In this document: in pieces, positions 34,146 through 44,985 of the stretch | Numbering within the stretch: position 1 is the stretch's first letter | How the letters are laid out: each line of letters begins with the position of its first letter | Assembly (NCBI GenBank): GCA_023238725.1 | Contig: CM041538.1 | Location: 13,018,880-13,082,879, forward strand | Source: Scortum barcoo | Lineage: Eukaryota > Chordata > Actinopteri > Centrarchiformes > Terapontidae | Length of the DNA stretch: 64,000 nt | Direction of reading: 5' to 3' | Notes under the pieces: model-generated | The model's database searches: none | Told to the model about the DNA's origin: nothing | Seen by the model: only the letters and a program-made list of their open reading frames with translations | Made by a program: the position numbers and the translations under genes

Positions 34146-34625
34146 ATTCCTTGCTTTGCTCTTGGGGCCCTAAAAATGGGGTGGTGGGGGGGGGGTGGGG
34201 TTGCTATTCTGAGGAGCAGAGCAGATCCCAGACCCGTGTCGAGAGTTAAGTGCTTTGAGCTGAGACTACAGGAAGCAAGATGAGTCTGCTTCTTGTGTCA
34301 CCTTTATCTTAAACTGCAGGCCGAGAGCGGGGGCCATCGCCGCACCAGCTGTGACAAATGATAATGCCCGCTCGGGTCTCGCCAGTCATGGACAAATCAA
34401 ACTGACCAGTCACAACTTTTTACTAGAGTAAGGTCATATCTTTAAGTTTTGGCTCCTCGCTTGACAAATTACCACGTCCCTCCATATTGGCCATTCCTTG
34501 TTCTCCCTTTTCAGCGATTGCCAGAAAGGAGTGAAAATAAAGATTATTCCTCCGCTGACATATTCTATCATGCCCTAGCTACACTGTAAATTATGCATCT
34601 GGTTTGTCGCTCATTATTTTTCAGC
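34146..34625. promoter_or_regulatory. Candidate conserved block with a G run
   Basis: A G-rich tract (34178-34200, with ten G at 34186-34195) precedes a repeat-free block. This holds AGCTGTGACAAATGATAATG near 34350, GACAAATCAAACTGACC, CTTGACAAATTACC near 34462, TCCATATTGGCC (an SRF CArG-like word) near 34481 and AATTATGCATCTGG near 34590. Motif density suggests an enhancer. No coding frame is convincing. Confidence 0.35.
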
Positions 34626-35403
34626 AGCATCGAAACAAGGGCCTGTTCCCGGGCTATAAGTCCCAATGTCTTTCTTTCTCCTCTTTTGCCTTGGCTTTCC
34701 TTCCTTCTGTTTCCCCTACTTATACTGTACTTATCAGCATCATTACAGAGTCTAAATCCACTATCACAGGGCTGAAGTGATGAAAACAACTATGTTTTGT
34801 GTTGGAGGGCAAATTGACAGGATTTGCACAGGAATTCTCTGATCACTGGGAATTAATATCGGGATGGGGGTGAGCTCAAATTATTCATACACATGTGTAG
34901 GCTTAGGGAACATAGGAACGCAAAACCTTATAACTGCATAGCTCGCCCAAATAAAATAATCAGCGTATTCAGTAGCTATGGTCTCCATATATTTGCAGCT
35001 TGGGTGTGTGCTTAGATGTGTTGAATTTGCCTATGCGTGTGCGTACGAGGAAATGCAAACACGTGAACTCATCCCTTTAATTCCACTTCCCACAATCCTC
35101 ATTTACATGTAACGATTGCAAAATATAAAGGAGATAAAACTGCAGCATGCTCGCTATCTCGCGAATCTCTGAACATTTTGAAAGCAGCCGAAACAAGCAG
35201 CAGGCAACACACCGCCGCAGAGGAAGTATTAGCCATGTTCGGTCAAGTGAACGCCAGGGGGAGAAAAAAAAAAAATGAAGTGTTTATACGGTCTAAGTAA
35301 AGGAACAGTACCATCACATTGACAGACTCATCCATATTCATGAGGTTTCTTCAGAGGAAAAAAAAATGACACATCTGAATACAGAAATGAAAATTACAAA
35401 TGC
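34626..35403. other. Mixed non-coding DNA
   Basis: Pyrimidine-rich at 34665-34720, AT-rich afterwards, A-run near 35264-35274. No gene is recognised. Confidence 0.5.
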
Positions 35404-35740
35404 ATGAGATTTCTTAATACTACCACCTACCACCCCAACCCTCGTTCTCTCCTTCACTCTCTCCTCCTACCTAATCCCCATCTTCTCTGTGCTCCGTTTC
35501 CTCTTCCCTTCGTGTTTTCTTTTCGTGTCAATCTCACTCATTTTGTCAAAACCCCACCCTCTCTCTCTCTCTCCTGGTCTAATTGCCCATCTCATTTTGC
35601 CGTACAGTCAGCGCTCTGCCATGGCACAACTGACACTTGTTTCAGCTACTTGGGTGCAAAACATCCATCACTCCTGAAACTCTTAGTTTCACTCTGTTTG
35701 GACATGTCCTGTAACCACAGCAAAGCAACCTGAGATGTTC
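35404..35740. repeat. Pyrimidine-rich stretch with a (CT)n core
   Basis: C/T-biased plus strand with a CT run at about 35562-35574. The 109-codon frame through it is Leu/Ser/Pro-rich and composition-driven. Confidence 0.6.
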
Positions 35741-36020
35741 TTTTGGAAGGGGAGCAAAATAAACAAGTGTCATTTTGCTTATTGTTGTAAGTTAATGGTT
35801 TTCGGTCAGCAGCATTAATGTTTGGGTTGCCTGCTGTGACCGTCCTATCCCGACAAAGAAAACAACATCACGCAAAAAGCGATTGGGTGCATCTGATGCA
35901 TTTAACTCCATCTGCCGCATTATTGGCTACAGCTATTGATTTTCCTTTCATGATATGGAGATTCATTCACACAGAAGTGGCCATCTTACCCCTAACAACT
36001 TTTTAACCTTGAGAAATATG
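35741..36020. other. Unassigned non-coding DNA
   Basis: Balanced composition with GCAGCATTAATG and CAGCTATTGATTTTCC words. No gene is recognised. Confidence 0.4.
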
Positions 36021-36680
36021 CATGCCCAGGCAGTCCAGAGAGCGTGTTGTGTCCAGTGCTAAGTTGATGAACTGGCATGCATTAGCATAGTTCGAGCGTT
36101 CCCCTAGGGAGCGCCAGTAGCCTGAAGCAGTTTGTGCCGCTTGCTGCCGTTTGTGAGCGTGCGCATGTGAGCGCGGGAGTGTGTGGGAGAGACGCCTACT
36201 CCTTATGTGTGCGTCCGCGGCCCCTCTCGTGCAGGTGGGTGGATGCATGTAAGCCTGTCAAGAGCACTTGGAGAGGAGCTGCCAAGGTGAGAGAGAGACT
36301 GACCCTGGCCACCTGTCCCTGACACCCACCTCACAGCTCTCTCTGTCTCTCTCCTGGCCCTCCGTCGCTCAGTCCTCCCTTTACACACAGCCATTGCTCT
36401 TTACACAGGTGATTGATTAAGCCAGGCATTTAAGGCTGAAGGGGGAGGAACAAGGAGGGGAGGTGGATGAATGGCCGAGTGGCAGAGGCTCTGTCCCGGC
36501 TTAGTCAGGTCTGACCGAGAGACAAGCAGACAACACCTGCATCCGGCTGTGGCGACACCTGGCCAGCGTTCTTAGGTGAGGCATGCCACAACCCCTCAAA
36601 GCCTACCAACAGCTCAGCACTGTGAGAATCTCGTCGCTGTTCTTACTTAATCATGCACCATTAATAGCAGTGATTCAGGG
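36021..36680. promoter_or_regulatory. CpG-containing candidate regulatory block
   Basis: Repeat-poor block with CpGs clustered at 36090-36230. CCCCTAGGGAGCGCC at 36101-36115 fits the CTCF core with about two mismatches. TGATTGATTAA at 36410-36420 is an exact PBX-HOX type octamer with an extra TAA. Overlapping frames on both strands match nothing, so an exon is not supported. Confidence 0.35.
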
Positions 36681-37200
36681 CTGAGTGAGATGATTCTCAG
36701 TGATTTTATATGAGAGTGCAGATAAAAATCTCGTCAGAGGTAACGTGCCAGGACAAGACACGGGCACATTCAGATGATTTGCTTTTGCAACACGAGCCTC
36801 ATTTTTCTTTTTTTTCTTGTCTAGAGGAAGAGGTTCGTCTGTCAAGCACTAGTCACAGTGATTTCCGTAGATGTTTTTTTTCTTTTCCACCCAGTTTCCG
36901 AGCTTAAAGGGCCTTGTTGACATGAAATGGGGTGAATCCTTGCCGGATGAAGGGAATACCTTGTCTGGTTGCAGAACAACACAAGGTTGGTGCCGCTTTC
37001 AAAACTCCGCAGACTTGGCATGAAAATGGCCACCCCCACACCCCACACCCTGTGTTTATGCTTCTCGGAGACTTGTGAAAATAAACACTCTCCCTGGCAG
37101 CTGAAGCACCGTCAGCTCACTGCCACATAACGATTAAACACATTTTTTGGAATCATTATAGAGGATATAAATCACAAAAGAAAAACGACTTCTAAAGGAG
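36681..37200. other. Mixed non-coding DNA
   Basis: T/C-rich runs near 36798-36815 and 36875-36890, and a CACCCCCACACCCCACACCC stretch at about 37030 (KLF/SP-like). Nothing further. Confidence 0.4.
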
Positions 37201-39300
37201 TTTTTCCTTACAAATATAAAACAAAAATGGAGCCACTGTTTAGTGGAATATCTCCTGGAAAAAAAAAATCCTGTTCCACTGTGTCAGAACTTGTTTCTGT
37301 TGTCACTGTAGTAGCGTACGATGCATTGAACAGTTGTACTTGTGCGCAGAGGAACAGAGAGAAAAAGCATCCACTGCAAGCTGCGCATTATCCACACAAG
37401 ACATTTGACTCATCTGTGGAAAGCATTGCCAACCGATCATTCTGTCTTCATTTAATCAGGTAATCCAATAAACTGCCATGATGGGCTCAAAGAAATTGAC
37501 GTCTTACCTCTATGGTAAGTGAATTTAACTAGGCGAGCTGCGACGTGGCAGTGTGCAAATGTAAATAAATAACTCCGGAACTGATGGGTTGAATTGTGAT
37601 TTTTGAGAAAGATAGCCTTGGGACATCAAATTATTCAAGGCAATGTTGTAAATGTCAGATGCAAATCGTCATGTTTGTTGGCATTCAGAGCCGTATCAGT
37701 GTGCACAGAGCGGCTACTGTTCTCACACAGGGCAGAACCTCACAGTCAAACAAGATGTTATTCAAAGGTAACAAATTGATTGAGTCTTAGATTCTTATTG
37801 CCAAGCCTACACATTAGTGACCTTTTCAATAACTTTATTAAACTTAACTCAAATATTCAGTCCTCAAACACTATTTAAAGAAAATGCAAACTTAATACCG
37901 AGTTAAGCATTCAGACCTTTGCAGGGCAGTAACGCTATATATGAAATTAAATATCTGCAGGTCATTGAAAGTCAACATAGACGCTGCTTATCGCTCATTT
38001 AAATCTACACTTCAGCCATTAAGCTGATCGAAATCACTTGCAGTAAGTGTTGACTTGGAGGAGTGCAGAGGTCAAAACGCTGCTGAGACAAAACAGGAAA
38101 AAAGTTACTGATATTTCTTTTAGTGGGCCTCCAGGACTGTTGCAAGGGAGAAAGAGGGTACACCCACATACATTTAATTTTTTTTAGGGGATTTTGTAGG
38201 ATAACCAGTCACCACAGAGCCAATCCACAGGAACACTTGAGTGCTTTCCTCCAGGGTGCCCCAACTTTAGCTGCTGGAGAGAAGGAAAAGCCTGGCATGC
38301 TTTGTTACCCTGTCCAGAATCTCCTCATGTGATCCATATTCAGTCCAGTGACTTTCCAACCACATCCACAGATATGTTGACTGTCTGGTAAGTTAGAAAA
38401 AGATAATTAAAAGAAAGAAAGAAAGAAAAATGCAAAACACAAAACAGAGAAAACAACCATATCATACACATTGTTGAGGACTAAAGGACTGGAGCAGGAA
38501 CAATCAGTTGTCCAAAAAAAAAAAAAAAAGTTAGGGATGTCAAAGATAACACAGCATCATGTTTACCGGCCAAATCCCAAAGCCAAAGTCATTGCCTGTG
38601 ACCTGAAAACTTTCACTGTTTGTTTTGTATTGCATTACACAGCAACATTTGTGCACCTTGCAAAGAGTAAACAGGGAGTGCTGGAGCAATGTCCAGTGTA
38701 AAAATCAAATCTGCATCTGAGAGACAGTGCAGGGGACAGGTACAACTCTATTAGTTAAGAAAATTTATTATGTAATTTGAGGGCACCTTTACGCCAAAAC
38801 ACAAATCTAAATTCTGTTAACTCTTGTGTTAACTGAATCACAACAATCTGTTTGTCAGCCTCAGTTTAGCAGCTGCAATAATATGATTAGTTTAAGGGAG
38901 TTAATGAAGCAATCAAATAAGTGATCTAAGGGAACACAGTTCAGATTTATCGGATGCACAATAATTTCCAAATTGTTATCCTTCACAACTTCTGGGCTTC
39001 AAAGATTTGACTCTACGATGACTTCTCTCTGCTTCAGATACCTGCTGCTCAGTTCAGCCTGTTATTCTCTGCATCATTCCTTGTCAACATCTTTTCCAAC
39101 AGTGCACTCAGTCGAGTTGAGTTTCATGCCCTGCCCACTCAAGTCATAAATGCCCCTAGCTTTACTATAGATCTACTGTACTTTAAACCTGTGACACTTC
39201 ACGAGGTCTAAATTCACTGTGCTACACTCAACTTTTATATTAAAGCGCAATGTGCCAGCCCATTTCATCATTTATTCATTTGGGCTAACAGCATCGTCTA
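37201..39300. other. AT-rich non-coding DNA with (AAAG)n and a poly(A) run
   Basis: No gene is recognised over 2.1 kb. It contains an (AAAG)n run at 38409-38428 and sixteen A at 38514-38529. Confidence 0.55.
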
Positions 39301-39740
39301 CGGGGAGTCCATGATCCCCTACTTCGAAGAGATGCACTCTGCACTCCACCCACAAAAGCCTCTCCTTGCGCTTGCAAATTGCATCTTTATGAAGGAATGA
39401 GGACAGGCCATTCTGTCACAAACACGGTTGTTGGCTCTTCGGGGACTGCCTTGGACCTGTAATTGACTCTGAGACACTGTCCCTGTCACGTCCCCTTCTC
39501 CCCAGCCGGGGTGGGGGGGGGTTGTGGAGTGCGGTGAGCTGAGTTGTGGAAGGCCAGGGTTGGATTTAGAGGCTGGTGCAGTGCACATTATTAGGGCTGC
39601 TAAGACCCAATGGCTCTCTGGTGGGAGCGCAGCGCTAAATGGACTAGCACAGTGGCATTTTAGCATCGTGCTCCTCAGGGACTGTCACACTCAGCCTTTT
39701 AGACCAGCCACAGCCATCAGAGTCCTTAAGATGGAGGACA
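39301..39740. other. GC-balanced stretch with overlapping frames
   Basis: A 115-codon minus frame (39319-39666) and a 105-codon plus frame (39524-39841) overlap. Neither matches a known domain. A nine-G run sits at 39513-39521. Undetermined. Confidence 0.3.
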
Positions 39741-40500
39741 TATTTGAAATTGTCACGTGCATACTTTGTGCGGGATACAGTTTTAGAGTGAAGAGTGTAC
39801 ATATATATTCCTGTTGTTTTATAATCTCCAAATACTGTTAATCCACCATCAGTGTGTATAAAATGTTAGATTAGAATTTCAGATAGTTTACGTGCGATCA
39901 TATCATCCTAAATTCTAAACATACTGATGCATGAGGTAATTTTCTCCACCAAAATCCAGCATTAGAAAAACAGAGAGAAAAGACTCTTAAGCCTCAGTCA
40001 GATTGATTACACAAGTTGTCGTGAGACGGTCTTTGTCTCCTCCTTTAAAAAAAAATAAAAAGAGTTAATAATTCTTCAAAGAATGCAGTGGGTGAATTTA
40101 TAAATCCCATGATATGTACCCAGGTTTAGACAGCTTACCACCTTTTATAGAGCGAGGTGCATCAAATGGTAGGATGTGCTTCTTAAGGGAAAGAAAGTGC
40201 GAGACTGTCAGCCTTGAGAGGCCTGCTGTCAAGGAGGATTTTAAATTCTCCGAGGACAGAGGGAGAAAAACGCGCATTTTAAAACACCTTTTACCGACAG
40301 GCCATCTCATCTTCATCGTTAAAGAAGAAATATTTAACTTACAGGATACAGGCAGAGTAATCGGATTTGGGTAAACTTTTGTGCTACTTATGAAAGTCAG
40401 AACGGGGGGTGAGAGCAGCAAATGCAGCAACACTGAAAGTGCCTGAGCAGACTGCACAGTGCAACAATTTCTGTAAACTTGTTTTTTGCTATATTAGTTG
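39741..40500. other. AT-rich non-coding DNA
   Basis: An 86-codon plus frame and a 119-codon minus frame overlap at 40098-40457 with no recognisable similarity. Confidence 0.45.
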
Positions 40501-40960
40501 AAAGAAATTTGCATGTGCGTTATTGAGTGGGTGTGTGAATGTGTACGCAAGTGCCTGTGTGCAAAGCATTTATCTGTGTGTATGTGTCAGAGGAGGGAGC
40601 GCGGTGCTCACCTGTGGTTGACCTCTTGCTGGCAGCTAGACAGGTGAGCTGTGTTGCTGCCTCATTATATTCAGGCACTGCGGAGCTCGGCCTGCAGAGT
40701 ACTCACAATACCCAAAAACTATCAAAACTGACACACGGCAACATGCACAGACATACAGAAACACATATGCATTATTTTTTCTCTCTGTCTTACTCCCTCC
40801 CACGCATACGCACACACACATATGCACATAGCTTGGAATGAACTCATTCATTCCCTTTCTCCTCATCATTTCCCCATATCCATCATTTTGTGTCTTGTTT
40901 GCAAGTAAACCATCACATACACAAGCTTGCATCCTCTCACGTTATGCACTTTTACACTGA
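40501..40960. other. TG/CA-rich stretch
   Basis: Degenerate TG-rich at 40510-40590 and CA-rich at 40735-40830 on the plus strand. The TG and CA arms could pair over roughly 200 bp. No gene. Confidence 0.5.
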
Positions 40961-41390
40961 CCTGTTTTTAAATAACACTTAAATAACTTTTCCTATTTTG
41001 GCTATTGCATCTTTTTTTGTATTTGTGTGCCCTACCATGGTACAAAAAAGTGGGAAGAGAGTACATTTGGTAGCACTATGTGAGGTTTTAGCATTATGGG
41101 GAAAAGTGGGTCTTTATGTAATGCTGAGAATAAATATGGGCCAAGCATGAGGTCATTAATGTCACCTAGTTCATAATTTAGTGATTCCAAAAGTAAATTA
41201 ATCAAATAATCAAAAAAATGCATGAAAGAAATTACATGATATGAATACACACATCTAAAAGCGACATTAAAAGTACATGTTTAATGTGATTGTATCAAGA
41301 ATGCCAGTAAAAAATGACATCCTGAGTAAAAGGTTAATTGGTGATTTCCTACTGGTATCAGTCATCTACAGCTGTTTTTCTGAATTGTAT
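40961..41390. other. AT-rich spacer
   Basis: No recognisable feature. Confidence 0.55.
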
Positions 41391-41610
41391 GAAAGCTGAT
41401 TAAATCCCCGCGGCCATCTGAAGCCAGCAGGACAGACAGCTACTGTATATGTGCTTCATCTGCAGCCTGTAATTTGAAAAGTGCCGTACCAAAGTGGAAC
41501 GCCATTATGCATAATGATCCATTGTGGTTATCTTGATTAAATCATGCTCAACCAACGTCTGGCTGCCGCGAAATGAGCTCACAAACTTCTCTGTTTCTTT
41601 TCACATCAAA
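41391..41610. promoter_or_regulatory. Candidate enhancer with POU palindrome and SOX site
   Basis: ATTATGCATAAT at 41504-41515 is a perfect 12-bp palindrome of the POU MORE/octamer type. CCATTGTGG at 41519-41527 is a SOX core three bases further on, and TTGATTAAATCATG follows at 41534. GCTGATTAAATCC opens the block at about 41396. The block is repeat-free between AT-rich flanks. SOX and POU proteins are known to co-bind neural and stem-cell enhancers; that this element does so is inference. Confidence 0.45.
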
Positions 41611-42785
41611 CAGGTGGACAAACAAACAAAAAATTACAAGTGGAACAGTTCTGGTCAAATCTGATTGGGGTGAATCTAGACACACATTCTTTATAGACCG
41701 ATAAAAGGAATCCACATCGTATTCAACAAGATTATTAAACTGTTTGTCAGTTTAAACTGCTTCATTCTGCAAACTAATGTAACATGTCATTTATTTTTAC
41801 TCCGCCTGTATGACATTTAAACTACTTCGCAGTCAGCAACAGTACACAGTTACTGTTTGAACCCCCGAGAGGTAAAAATAAAACCGCGCAGCATTACACG
41901 TGATGCACATGTTAAAAATCACGGTGACCGGACCTTATCTCCACAAAGATAAATTGAACTTGTTAAAACCACGTCGTCTGGGTTTGGCTGCATGTTTGCG
42001 GTTGTATATCTGTGTCATTTTCCTGCTCAGAGGATCCAGTCTGCACTCTGGTCCACCTTTGGGGAGCCATGTTTGACACACATTGGCCCAGCTGTTTAAA
42101 CATTTTCAGACAAGTTATGTGACTGAAAATGATCAATTACCACACTATTTCTGTTCCAGAGCACCATATATGCACTTGGATAAACCCTCAGTATCCTACT
42201 GCCCATAACGTGGCGCTTGTGGCGGCTGTTGTAATCGCACATTTAAACTAGAGCTCACAAATAAGAAGGCTTCGGCAGTGAGAGGAAGAGGCTCAAGGCT
42301 TTTTTAGAGTAGGCCTGCAGCCTTGGTGTTGCCTGTAGCTCCCCTCACATGCATCCTAATCATAACAATCAATCTTACCTGCTGTTCAAATGAGAGTTTC
42401 AGGTGGGAGTCTGAATGATGTCTCAATTAAATGCATCTCCTCCAGGGTCACAAAGTGTGTATGAAAAAAAACTGCTCCACAGCAGCAGAGGACATGTTCT
42501 GCCACTACATTTCATCACAATACATTTATTTCAGTTTATATCTCGGGAGCTCCTCTTTAGCCTTTTAAAGTACCCCCCCATGGGTCTCTGCATGTCTCCG
42601 ACTTGATAAAAGGACACACGAATTTGTCTTGCAAATCCTCGGAGAGAAATATGCATGCTGAATATCTGCACGCCTGGCTCTGTTTTGGTGAATGGGCCAA
42701 AAAAAAATCACAACACACACACACATACACCCACAGCGGTGAAAACATTCCTCAGTACTCGTTGATATATCCACCAAGAAATGCC
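41611..42785. other. Mixed non-coding DNA
   Basis: Mostly AT-rich, with slightly GC-richer patches at 42030-42070 and 42200-42340. A short CA run lies at about 42712-42726. No gene is recognised. Confidence 0.45.
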
Positions 42786-43130
42786 TTTAAATGAATGGTA
42801 TTGATTTGTTCAGCTTGTTCAGTGGAGCAGACCAGCATTGGAGGTTATTTGAATGGAAGTCAGCTCCCTTTAACGGGGCCCGAGTCTGCCTGCCTCTCCG
42901 CCCCGGCCTCCCCGGCTGTTATTGGCATGCTACGCTTATTGATGTCTCAAACGCATGCTTTGATTTCGCCTCCGTCTGGAAACTCTGCACCGTTTAAAAC
43001 TTTTAATCGGCTGCGTGCCTGCGGTCAGGGGGATCTGCGAGACCTGAGAGAGCGCGGTAAACTTTGTCTAACCCTTTCACAGCGCTGCAATTGAATCAGC
43101 ACGCACCTTAAGTGTAAGTTCATTAGCGAG
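42786..43130. promoter_or_regulatory. Candidate conserved block
   Basis: Repeat-free, CpG-containing. Includes GGCTGTTATTGGCATGC and GCTTATTGATGTC near 42913-42945, CGTTTAAAACTTTTAATCGG near 42989, and GCTGCAATTGAATCAGC near 43084. A 99-codon plus frame (42795-43094) matches nothing. Conservation is untested. Confidence 0.35.
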
Positions 43131-43300
43131 GTTTGGCTGAAATTGAATTCCAGGGCTTACCTTTCTTTTTAAGATTTGATAAAAAAAGATCACCTCCACG
43201 CTTAAAATAGATACAAGGTGTCTTTGCATCGCGGACAAAAGCCCCACAGCAAATAGTTTCAGGGTTGATAAAATGAGGAATGTGTCTTATGTGGGCACAA
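43131..43300. other. AT-rich spacer
   Basis: A short A-run near 43181. No feature. Confidence 0.45.
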
Positions 43301-43870
43301 TAATAAGTGAAGGGAGTTTGGGAGTGTGGTTGGGGGAGGTAAGTTGGCTTTAAGTGGGCTTTTGAGTCAGGAACAAGAGCTCTCTAATCACCAGCAAATG
43401 AGCAAATGGACAAACATGAGGCCGCGGCGCTGGTTTGTTTGTAAATATTTAAGCTGGGGAGCTGTAAAAGGAGATTGAGAAGAGTGCTGGGGGGCACAAT
43501 TAAGACTTTTTAGCGCAAAACCAGCCCCCGTTCATTCCATCAGTCCCAGGAGCCAGTGACACTGCCCCCAAGCCCCCCTCTGCCCCTTTCCTCACATCCC
43601 AAATTTCTGTGACCCAGAACCCCCCTGCCTCCAAATGGCCTTTTAAAGAAAGCTGTCAGTCTCCCAAAGTTAAGGGCACCCACTTTACGGAGGGGCAACA
43701 GAGGTGAGGGGGTCAAAGGTTAACTGCGGCTCTTTGGGCTGAAGCGAGCTTTGATGACAAGTTGTGTTGCCGATGTGCCAACAGTGGAGGTCAAACAAAA
43801 GCCCGGTGCGGCTGCGGGCTCTCCATCACTTTAACTGCAGAAATAACAATTAATTTATCAAGTGCCGAGC
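43301..43870. promoter_or_regulatory. Candidate conserved block with FOX words
   Basis: TGGTTTGTTTGTAAATATTT at 43432-43451 carries adjacent forkhead-like TGTTTGT and GTAAATA words. CACAATTAAGACTTTTTAGC follows near 43496. Later, AATAACAATTAATTTATCAA near 43841 holds SOX-like ACAAT and TAATT words. Nothing coding is recognised. Confidence 0.35.
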
Positions 43871-44195
43871 AGGGGGACCTCAGCCTGTGGGAGTATTGTT
43901 ACTTCCTTCAGATTCCACAGAACACTGCTTTAGATTTTTAGCCATGTCTCCGAAAAGAAATGCCCTCGTCTTGAAAGAAAGGTTTAAGAAATTCAAACAC
44001 AACCAACAAATGCATCGTTAGAAACCGTCATCTCTGGGGTCTTTGCCGTACAAAACATCTCCGCGACTCTTGCAGCAGTTTAGGATTCCATTAATGCCAA
44101 ACTGCACTTTTTCACGCTTGTTTCTATTTCTAAAACAGTATATTATTGCATTAAAACTAGAAGGGATTTATCAGTGAGATAACAAAAAGCACTAT
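43871..44195. other. Unassigned non-coding DNA
   Basis: No recognisable feature. Confidence 0.5.
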
Positions 44196-44416
44196 CTATT
44201 TTCAATTAAAAAAAAAAATACACACACACAAAGACACAGTGTTGCATCTGCTAATGCGTGGCCTTTGATTATTGATGGGCCATTTGCAGACAGCCTTAAC
44301 TGCACAATATGTCTCGCCATTACTTTCCTGACCTCATTCTGGCTTGGGGACAACATTATTCATGTGAGAGCCAGAGGAGAGGAAGAGAAAGAGAGATGAG
44401 GCCAGTGGGGGGAATG

Positions 44417-44447
<31 letters not shown>

Positions 44448-44945
44448 CGTGAGCATGTGTTTGTATGTGTGGAAGTAACAGAGGTCTGCAGAATAATCAT
44501 CAATAACCCACTCTCCCCTCCCTCCACATAGAGAGAGGAGTTAAGGTGGGAGGAAGGGAATAAGGGAGTGACGCAAGAGTGACAAGGGGGCTGAAGCAGG
44601 GTCAGGGAGGGGCAACTGCTGTTAGCCAAAAAAAAAAAAAAAGCTCAATCCAAATGCTATTTTTAAGTTCCTCTTTCCTCTTCTCTCCACAGCTTGGGGT
44701 AATTTAAGAGTGTCCAAAACCAGACAGTGTGCGAGGGATGAAGCATTCATCACCTGAAGAAGACACCGGTGTTCACAAGAAAAGAAGGATGAGGACCCTG
44801 AGAGAGCCGAGAGGGAGAGGGACAGAGAGAGGGAAGATAGGTCGGGATAGAAAGAGGCTCTGTTGGATTGCATCACTGCCCGTTGACGTGTGTGTGCCTC
44901 TGTCTCGAGATGTATGTGTGTATCTTTATCTGTATATTGTTTTTA

Positions 44946-44984
<39 letters not shown>

Positions 44985-44985
44985 C
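44196..44985. repeat. Microsatellite-dense stretch
   Basis: Contains an A-run followed by CA units (about 44208-44237), (GT)14 at 44417-44444, purine-rich sequence at 44520-44620, fifteen A at 44628-44642, purine-rich sequence at 44790-44860 and (GT)16 at 44950-44982. Frames on either strand here are composition artefacts. Confidence 0.9.

Noticed and set aside
40098..40457. 119-codon minus and 86-codon plus overlapping frames
   Set aside because: Both strands open together, no known similarity and no splice support. Treated as chance.
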